Shown here: positions 55,117 to 64,000 of the stretch, in pieces | How the letters are laid out: each line of letters begins with the position of its first letter | Numbering within the stretch: the first letter of the stretch is position 1 | From: Chlorops oryzae | Lineage: Eukaryota; Arthropoda; Insecta; Diptera; Chloropidae | Assembly (NCBI GenBank): GCA_020466095.1 | Contig: CM035807.1 | Location: 22,004,198 to 22,068,197, forward strand | Direction: 5' to 3' | Length of the DNA: 64,000 nucleotides | Translations under genes and position numbers: made by a program | Notes under the pieces: generated by a model | Database searches by the model: none | What the model was told of the DNA's origin: nothing | The model's input: the letters and a program-made list of their open reading frames with translations, nothing else

Positions 55117-58100
55117 CGTTTGATGAAATTTTTGAATAACGTTTTAAGTCTTTTCATATTTGTATGCCTAAAAATTATTTCAAATTCAAACATTATTCGT
55201 GATTGCTACAGTTATTCTGGCTTCATCTGGAGTGCTAAGCATTCAAGAGTTGCAATACTTTTAACCTCGTTTAAATGGGAAGTATTCAAAAATTCCTCAT
55301 TCCAAAACAAAGTACATAGTTACATGATGGTGTCTAAGTGATCGCTTGCATTTAAGTTTTTGAAATTTTATGCTGCACACTTTTAGGCAGGAGCTAATCC
55401 AATGGGTTGGCTCCTAATGGCTCTTAATTGCTCTGCTTCAAAAATGAAAGACGTTTTAAATTACGCTCAGTAGAGTAAGAGATTATTATTTATTATTAAA
55501 TTAAACAAAAATAATCGAGCAATATTTCTGTCTTGATAGCTCTGATATGTCAGAAATTGCTCAGCCAAGATATTTCCACTATTTCACTGGAACAAAAAAA
55601 AACTTTCAAATAGTTGAGAAACACTTTAAATACAATTAAAATCAAAAGAAAATTAAATGAAAACATAAAATATAAAAACAATAAGATATTCACGGTTTTG
55701 ATGAAAAATGTCTCGATTTTAAAATATTTCGAAATTGAAAAACGATAACCGTTTCAAATGGTGTGATGAAATCGCCTCGTAGTCACGAAGAAGCGAACGT
55801 CAATGCTCGATTTGAATCCGACAATAAAAACGAGTAATCGATTTCGTTGAAAGGCAAAATCGACAAATAACAATTTTCGAAAATGAAACCGGTACCATAA
55901 TCGACAATGATTTTCATGCCACCTACAGGAATTTTTTGTCGATTTCATAATCTATCTATTTGGATATCAATCGATTTCAATGACAGCGAATAACTTGGAA
56001 ATGGAAAATACAAAGCATTAAATAGAGCATGAACGCTTGATTGATTGTGGGAAGGAACTCATTTTGTCTGGACGAGAATCGAACAGAAATCTGTGAACAT
56101 AATGAAAAAGTATGGCAACCATAAACCGAATGCAAAAAACTTTTCTGTCTTCGCTGCAAATATCGCGAAGATAATTAAACGACTTCCTAAATAAGATATT
56201 GAGCAGCAGATTTTACATCGAACGATCCCAAAAAAAAGCAAAAAAAAAAAAAAAATTAAAACATTAAATTTTCTTGTACAACTCAGCAAAATCCGATATT
56301 ATCAGTTTTGCCTTGTGACCGCCGCAATGATTTAGGTTCTTCATTCGAGAAAAGGTTTTTATTTATTTTTTTTTTTTCTGAATTGCTTTTCTCGCAAAGC
56401 AATTTGTACGATATTACAGAAAGCGTTTTTATCTCATGATTACGCTCTGCACTTCAATCGCCCTGGAATAGGTGTAATTATTTTGAGTAATCTCATTTAT
56501 TTTAATTAAAACTCAAGGGCAGATAACTCAAAACGAAGTGACAGTAACGATTCTTCATTGATTATTTATATGAATAATGAAATAAATAATTATAAATAGC
56601 AATATCCCCAGCAAAATTTGCTCCTGGCGTCAAAAGATTCGCAAAAAAAAAAAATTACTTTTTTTGTACAAGAAAATTGTCGCAATTAAGTGGTCACCTT
56701 ATCTGCATGTGCCACCACCATCCATAGAGGGCACAGTGTAATTATCTGAACGCATCCATCAAAAATTCCGCAAATCACGTCTGAAACGGAACTCGTTTCA
56801 CAGAACATTTCCTCTGCAACGAGAAAGTGATGCTCCATCAGAGCGGCCATCGCCCCAGAATGCCATTAAACGTACGTAGAGCAGTCTTAATTATCGCGGA
56901 GGAAGCCAGTTGCGTGAGGATGCAATTATAAATTAGCCATACAGTGACCATAGTGCGGCTAGACAGATAACAGTGGGCTAATTTTAGCAATGAAATTTAT
57001 TGTTGAACCAGAAAAACAATGAGTCGAAAGCGAAGCAAAAAGCAAGACACAAAAAAAAGAGAGAGAGAGAGAAAAAAAATAAGAACGGTAATAAAGGCAG
57101 TTAAAACGGTGCGCATGCGCAGGACCTGACGCCACTAAATGGCATTTTTGAATGTGTTCTGCGTCTGCTGAATTAGTAGCTTTCCATGCCATTCGGCTTC
57201 GTTATGTTCCGTTTCTGCGTGGACGAGCACAATAAAATCATTTTACAAGGCATTAAGCCTGCATAAAAGCGAAGAAGAAGAAGAAAAACGAGGCGAACAG
57301 AAGAACGTTCAGCCGAAAGTGATTGCCCTGAAATGAAAGCACTGCAATCGGTCGAACTTGATTACGGCTCCGCGATGTAATCGTTTACGATAAAGCAATG
57401 CGCCATTATTTAGCAAAGTAGGCGGTGGGCGTTCCAGAAGTTCCCATCAAACTGTCAGCGTCGTCATATTTTACAAGAGTCAGCCACAAGTGTAGGATAG
57501 CCTTATGGATAGCCCTTCCACTTCATTCCACTCCATTCTCGAACTGCAATTATCGGCATATCACATAAGGAATCGGGACAGTCCGCGATGTCCCTTGCTC
57601 CGCATCAGTGCAGCTTACCGCTTTCCTTTCGCTCGTGCCGTCTTGAAAAGAGGCATAACGCCTTAATTGCCCGTCACCATTACGGCACCAGCCTGGTGCC
57701 GTTTTTTTTTGCCTCGAGGAACGTCGAAGACTGCAGATAAAAGAGAATTTATCGCTGAGAATGCGAAGCCGAAAGAACGTTCCAATCAGAACTCTGAGTT
57801 TTATATCTTAACAAGACGATATATCGCTTGAGATAAGAAAGCTGGCTGGTCTGCAGAGCACCAGATACCATGATTACTAAATTGCTTTAGAGAAAAGTAA
57901 AAGCCTCGAAGGATCGTGTGGAAGAAGTTATTTTTCAAATTTAACTTAATTGCAAGGCGTATTCAACAAGGTGAAAAACATTATCGATGTCTTCTTATTC
58001 TTCCTCGATTTAAACTGTTAACGAATAATGTGACATTTCTGGGTCTTGGCGACTACAGAAGCGTATGTTTCCCCATTTTTTCGGCGGATCCGCCTGAGTA

Positions 58101-58764
58101 AAAAATTCAAGAATTAATGAACAAACCAAATGAGGCTTTGTTCCAAAAGAAACGGCTATCATTTGTATATTTTTTTGAAAGTTCATTCTAGCCTTAACCC
58201 TCTAATACCAAAATGTTTTTCAATGATTTTATTTATATATTATTTAATTTTTTTTTTTTATAAATTTTTTTAAATTTATTTTTTATTTATTTTTTATTTA
58301 CATTTTTATTTAAAGAAAATATTTTTAGTTACTTATCTATTTATTTTAAATAATTTTATTTATTTTTTCATTTTTTTTTTTTTTTTTATTTTTTTTTTCT
58401 ATTTATTTAATTTTTAAATTATTTTTTATGATATTTATTATTAGGTATATTTTTATTATAATTTTTTTTTAATTATTTTTTTTAATGAATTTTTTTATTT
58501 ATTCGAATAGGCTCCGTCTAGATACGGAGCCAGGAATTAGAGGGTTAAGTTCAGTTGATTTTGACTTAACTAATTTTTTCTGTCAAGTAGAATTTGTGAT
58601 TGCTATTGAATAATTACCTTGACCTTTCACTACGGGTTCACATGGGTCCTTCCACACGGACGCGTCACTGACGTGAGTAACATTAAGCCCCGAATTCAAT
58701 GACGCGGTAAATAGTACTTTTCTTTCTAAATACTTTCGTGCAGCTCATGCGGACTTTTAAGCCC
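55117..58764. other. Intergenic region with T-rich low-complexity tract
   Basis: 58220-58500 is nearly pure T and A with TTTA units. GA repeats at 57056-57074. Segment 56700-57700 is less AT-rich and lacks visible repeats, so it may be single-copy regulatory DNA. No gene found. Confidence 0.45.
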
Positions 58765-59027
58765 GGATCCCACTATCTGCCCAATGCGCCGATTTTTGCC
58801 GAAATCAAAACGCCGATAGTGTGAACGCAATTTTCGGACTCTGATGCTGACAAGTGTGATCTTCTTGAACGATTTTTGTCCTAATGTTATTATTCTCGGA
58901 TATATTTTTGACAATTTGTGACGATAATGTGAGCCAAACAATGATTGTGGAAATTGTTGAAACTTGTGCCGATCTGGCCCGAAAAAAATCGGCCCAGATT
59001 GTGCTATTTACGCAGATAGTGGGATCC
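58765..59027. mobile_element. 263-bp MITE with perfect 16-bp ends
   Basis: GGATCCCACTATCTGC at 58765-58780 and its exact complement at 59012-59027. Inverted similarity continues inward (CGCCGATTTTTGCC against GGCCCGAAAAAAATCGG). No target duplication could be read. Superfamily unknown. Confidence 0.8.
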
Positions 59028-62000
59028 CACCTTTATACTTATTAAAATTTCTATACCGTTCCGAAATATGTATAATCAAGACATAAGTATACGGACGCGA
59101 CAAAAACGTTACTTTTTCGGGAAATGCCCATATGCGGCCTAAATGAGTCACCCTTAAAGGGGGCAACTATCCTAACCTAACCTAGGAATGAAGCAGAATA
59201 AGTATTTCTAAAAGAATTCGACTTATTTTCAGTCATGAGTCATGACGAATAGAGTCTTTAATCGTTCATTTTGATTTTAACAAATCATTTCGAAAAGACC
59301 ATCTTGCCCTCTTCTCCAAGTCATCTAAATTTAATAAAAAAAAAAAAATAAGGTCATTTATTTATGGACCGTCAAATTAGCCATCGCTAAAAATAGCTTG
59401 AAACCTCATTCTTCCATCGATAAAGACCTCGACCGTTACAAAACTTTCCACAACAGTAAACTCATCGATGCAAAGATGTAAAGCACAAGCAAGAAAAAAC
59501 AAATAAGAAGAAAAAAGAAGAAAATGAAACAACAAAGGAACCCTCATTAATGGAAGAGGAGAAAAACGAGGTACTTTGAAAGTGAACATAAAAACGCCAA
59601 ATGACTGCAGCAGGATGTGCGATGTGAGTCGACATCATCTCTGCATTGTTCCGATGTGGTCGATGGCAAGGCCGTTCAGCGACCTTCATACCATCGTAGG
59701 TTCATAGCACTGCTATGTGCCATGGGAGGATGGATGGATGGATGGATGGACTATTTTCAGAACAGCTTAACGGCATCTTGATTGTGGCATGGAATCGGCA
59801 CAGGCATTTATTCCGTAACGCTGGTAACGATTTTTAATCCAACGAGAGATGATTGGAGCTAGCGCAAGTCAAGCGGCAAAAGTCTTCTTAGCAATTTTAG
59901 AACAAAACTGCAAGATATTCCATTCCCCCTTTTGCAACATAGCAGCATAAATTCGTGCTTTGTCTCAAACACGATCTTCATGTCACCAGGCGAAGGTGCA
60001 ATGCCATTGATAAGCATCTCATTCCTCTGCAACAGGTTCTTGCTCATCCGAAGATCCGAAAGAAAAACAACGAAAGCACAAAATCGAATAAAAAGGGCAA
60101 AACGAGTCCGCGCTGAATTCTTCTCGTGAACCCTTCGGCGAATGGTCATGTTTATTTTTAAAATTTATTTTTATTGCGCGTAATAGATCCTGCCCCTCTT
60201 TGTGTGTTGAGGCTGATCCTAAAACCGGGAACTGGTTGCTGCAGCCTGATAGTCACTAAATTGATCTTGATTGAAAAATCTGAAAACCGTGCGCACCTTA
60301 GTCAACTTCTTCAACGTTCCTTGGCCTCTTGCTTGGGATTCCTTTGCGGAATGCGGCTCGATTGCTCGCCCGGCCAATTAAGCACCGTTGGCGTGATTAA
60401 TATATTTCACCTGAAATTTTTTGACTGATTTTTCATTTATTTTTAGAACGAAGCACCGAAGTGCAAGGAATTACGAAGTCGATTTTTTTCGCATTGAATT
60501 TTTATACGATTTTTTTTTTATTTATTATTTTTTTTTTTTTTATTTACTTGAATTCTTCGTCTCAACCTGATTCACCTGGAATCTTGAGTTGAAGCGACTT
60601 GGATTTATTTACAAAATTTATTCACTCTATCAATTATGGCTACATGGAACTTAACGTTAAGCGATACCTTAAGCTAAGTACTAATTTAGATAATTTAATG
60701 GTGCTAGACTATGATGGTCACAAATACATTTATGAAGGCGTTGCACATTTATTCGCCACGATTTATTTGAGCAATAACACTTTTTATTTTGTCTTCGCTT
60801 GGGCTTTAACCCGCGAAGTCAGTTTCTAATGTTTTAAGAAAGGAACGCGATTTTGTATTTATTTAATACGTTTCATAGTGTGCTCTTGTCTTTTGTTTTG
60901 TTTTCGTTTTTCTTTTTTTTTACGAAATGAAGTCTTGGAGCTTAAAAATTAGTTTATTAATTCATTTTTTAACATTTTTTTTAATACCTATTATTTTTAA
61001 TATAATTTTTCATAGACCTTTCATCAGCCGTTTGAAGCGTTACTTTGACTACATTTTCAGCTCAATTTTTTTTTTCAACTTTAGTTTTTTTGTTTTTTCA
61101 ATCGAGCCTTCAACAGGTCTCGAGAAAAGCATAAAAGGCGAATCTTGTCAGAAGGTTCCAATGAATTTTGTGTCTCATCAGACGGATTCGAATCGGATCG
61201 GAGCGGACCGCATCAAGCCTAGCGATTGATTAAAGGAAAATGTTGCGATTGGGAAGTCATTAACATGGAATGGGAGGTTTTTTTTTTTTTTTTTCTTCAA
61301 AATGAGCATTGCTAAATTATAACTGATCAAAGTAATTAATTCTTCTTTCGATGCTTTTATTTTGGCACTTCGGTGTCTCGGATTTGGCCTCAAACAATGA
61401 TGATGAAGCTGCCTGGCATAGCATGGCATGGCATGGCATGAAGTGAACTCGAAATGCAGCGAAATAAAGTTCGAATCTTTTAATTAATGGGCTTGCTTGT
61501 AGTCGAAAAGAATTGCGAACACCGGACTAATAAATTATCTGTATTGACTGAGGCCGTGGCAGTGCTCTGCAGACGGTTTGGTGAAGCGATTACACCTGCT
61601 GGCATTCAAAACAATAAAGCCTTAGAGGCTCTTGAGCTTGAAAGCCAGCGTCGAGAATTCAATCGAATTATTTTAATCTCATTTTAGACAATGGTCTTAG
61701 CCTGCTCTGACTAAGATCCACCGACCTAAGCAAGGAACTAAACTCATGACTCTAAATATTTTTCAAACTACATATTCAAGAACTTTTGGTTTCCAATATA
61801 AATAGGAGTGCAAGAATTCCTGCTATTATTCAACAAAGGTAAAACGTATGAACTCAGTTACAATAGAATCCGCCGTTGATTAGAATCGGGTTCATATGTT
61901 TGTATGTGTTGAATATTTGCAGGGATTCTTACGCTATTGGAAACGATTACATGACAATCAATCGATCGATGTTGCTCTATTCTTCTATCTTAATTACTTA

Positions 62001-62501
62001 CTTAAGTACTTAAAGGTCTAAAACAAAATACTTGGATATCTTTTTTAATTAATTGTATGGCAAGTATTAATAGAACTACATCGAAATTTGATAGTCTTAA
62101 TACCTTTAACTAAGGAAAAAATCGCAATAAATTAAAAAGGCAACAGTTTCAATAAATAAACGACAGAAACGGCAAAAAAAGACGACGACGACATCATTGA
62201 CGTCAAACAATCTTAAAGAGAGATAGAGATAAGAGAGAGACAGAGAGTGGGAGACGGGCAAATAATTTTGTAAATAATGCCAACAATTAGTTATTGAGTA
62301 CGTCTTTTTTTTTAGAGCTAGTATGTATGTACCTACGAGTATACGACTTGGATCACAAAAAGTTATAAATTCACACTTTCATGGCAGCATCAGCCAAAGC
62401 GAAGTTGGCTCTAATCTAAAGTTAAGAGCGCTGCAGTGCTGCAAGAATTAAATGCGAACATCACAATCAGCGGACTCGGCGGAGTCTGAACGGACCTGGC
62501 C
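59028..62501. other. Intergenic region with simple repeats, no gene seen
   Basis: GGAT units at 59730-59752, T/A tracts at 60500-60548, GGCAT units at 61415-61440. Short frames have no family signature. It includes the 3' flank of the minus-strand gene that ends at 62502. Confidence 0.45.
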
Positions 62502-63998
62502 CTATTTTAGTTTCAAGAACGTCAATAAGGCCTTTTGTATCAAACTGGGATTGATCGTTGAATCTGCTGTGTAACGTACGCCGCGCAAATTGCCATCGTT
62601 GTGATTCACCACTCCGAATTCACCAACGATGAAACCGTCGTCCGTTTTCTCTTCGACGCGGTATTTTCGATAGTTTCGTCCCTCGACGACGTATGCCACT
62701 TTCGAGTCATCGTTTTCATCGTTACCATTGCCGATGTTGGCTTCGTCCACACCACCATCATCGTCATCGTCACCATCGCCATCGCCATCACCATCACCAT
62801 CAACACCAACGTCACCATTATCCTCCTCGTCACCATTATCGTCGTTGTAATCATTGTTGTTTAGATAGTGTTGATGATGATTGCTATTTTTATTGTTGTG
62901 GCTATTGTTGTTGTTATTTTTGTTACTTTGATGGATCAATGCAGCATCATGCTCTTCACCATTGTCGCCGTCATCAACGCCTTCGTTGTTTCTGTTGATT
63001 TTCACATGGCCGAACGATCGCAGTCCACTTGCAGTGCCCGGGTGCAGGCGATTGCGCGATGCTTGAACCTTTGGAGGTGCCGAAGTGGTGCTTGTCGTTG
63101 TCATCATTCCCAACCCTATGCCACGTCCGACCAGACCGTCTTGTATGCCATGGGCTCGTCCATTTGTCATAACACTTACGGACTCCTCGATTTCGTAATT
63201 CTGCTCTGGGGTCGGGCGATACAACTCATCGATGTGGCTGCGTTCTGTGGTGAAATGACTGTGTGCCAAAGACGGGGACGGCGGCGGCGGCGGCCGCCTC
63301 GCAGCCGACTCCGATGCTGCAGGCGAATGATGAACGGAAAATTTGGAAACACATTTGACTAGATCTGCACAAGAAGTAGAAGAAAAAGAAAAATAAGAAG
63401 AAACAGAAAAAGAAGCATTACAAAAATATGCGCGGCATTTTTTCAACAATAAGAAAAATGATCAACTTTGACTTGAAGATGACGTCGAAGTTAGTCGGTT
63501 GTCGGCTGTCGGTCGTTGCTTCTCAACGTGCAACCACAGAAATATCTTTGAGAGCGACTCACCTCTATTGGGTAATCCTTTGGCATTTTGATTAGAGTTT
63601 TGATCCGAAAATGATGAATGTTGACGTGAATGTTGTTGTTGCTGTTGCCGTTGCTGTGAACATGGATTGGCCTGACTCTTTGATAAATCCGGTTCGAGCA
63701 AATGCTGCTCGGGTGCATTGAGTAAGTCGTACGGCAGTTTATCCAAATTGAAGAGAACACGTCGCGGTTGCGTATTCTGGCCCTGTCCATTCGATGAAGA
63801 AGCTTCTTGGTAAGTTTTCGGCGATTGGTGCTGATGGTTTTGATGGTGGTAGTTTTCATGCCGATAGCCGCCAACAGGTGCGCGCGTTGAAGTGCGTTGA
63901 GCAGCAAAATTCATTGCGATCCCAGCGGGTGGTAGTGGCGCCGATGGTGATGAGTTTTGTGCCTCGCCAAAGGCAATGCGTGAGACGATCGCTGGCCG
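62502..63998 (-). CDS. RR-like cuticular or extracellular protein, 5' end beyond the window
   Basis: Two exons are visible, 63563 to beyond 63998 and 62502-63364, joined by a 198-bp intron (AATAGAG|GTGAGT; a long pyrimidine tract then TTGTGCAG|ATC). A second in-frame acceptor near 63318 (CGCCTGCAG) would drop about 15 residues. The frame stays open to the window edge with no obvious start, so the ATG at 63914 is probably internal; 432 codons are seen. The protein is rich in Gln, His and Asn first, then a proline run, then an Asn/His tract and an Asp/Gly tract. The last 60 residues hold YRKYRVEEKTDDGFIVGEFG and LRGVRYTADSTINPSLIQK. This resembles the chitin-binding RR-type domain of the Drosophila CG13670/Cpr66D-like group, which normally has the domain at the C terminus; that comparison is from memory. 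A structural cuticle role is likely. The acidic tract lies in repeat-rich DNA and may vary in length. Confidence 0.75.
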
Positions 63999-64000
63999 TC

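Noticed and set aside
62868..63362. 164-codon plus-strand frame
   Set aside because: Antisense to the RR-like gene; composed of translated repeat DNA.

Overview
This is nuclear DNA of a higher dipteran (schizophoran) fly. The evidence is a near full-length tailless (tll) orphan nuclear receptor very close to the Drosophila protein, a Cpr100A-type cuticle gene in the same window (both loci lie in cytological region 100A of Drosophila melanogaster), one bona fide tRNA-Arg, and AT-rich intergenic DNA packed with non-autonomous transposons. The spacing (about 27 kb between Cpr100A and tll, 18 kb from tll to the next gene) points to a genome larger than that of D. melanogaster, perhaps a tephritid-like acalyptrate; that placement is inference.

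Layout. Positions 1-14264 are almost entirely nested mobile elements in two Russian-doll clusters. Cluster A (103-4280) holds at least four nested inverted-repeat elements, including a hAT-type element with a perfect 8-bp target duplication. A true tRNA-Arg(ACG) gene at 4953-5025 sits between the clusters. Cluster B (5765-14126) is five levels deep: a hAT-type element built on ATCGAT repeats, holding a 7.3-kb hAT-like element that carries a three-exon C2H2 zinc-finger gene, holding a 4.6-kb element with arms of about 0.5 kb, holding a 1.07-kb foldback hAT, holding a tRNA-derived SINE. A 100-N assembly gap (14265-14364) follows and has swallowed the 3' part of Cpr100A (minus strand, 14483-15152).

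Positions 15.4-42.5 kb are intergenic, with small hAT MITEs whose target duplications are exact (20610, 23164), INE/DINE-like repeats (24.7, 37.0, 47.4 kb), a second copy of the ATCGAT hAT inside a foldback element (28471-30207), and tRNA-derived fragments. tll occupies 42532-44123 on the minus strand, with two coding exons and 454 codons. Upstream of it, 44.6-46.6 kb carries two Zelda-type CAGGTAG motifs, three Capicua-type octamers and five Bicoid-type GGATTA motifs, which fits an early embryonic enhancer. From 48 to 62.5 kb I find no gene, only dispersed repeats, a MITE and low-complexity tracts; it may be regulatory DNA. At the right edge (62502 to beyond 64000, minus strand) is the 3' part of a secreted or cuticular-type gene with a C-terminal RR-like domain.

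The genes do not form a pathway. The most unusual content is the transposon nest and the zinc-finger gene it carries. Transposon boundaries were found by eye from terminal inverted repeats and duplicated flanks; class names are inference where no transposase is visible.
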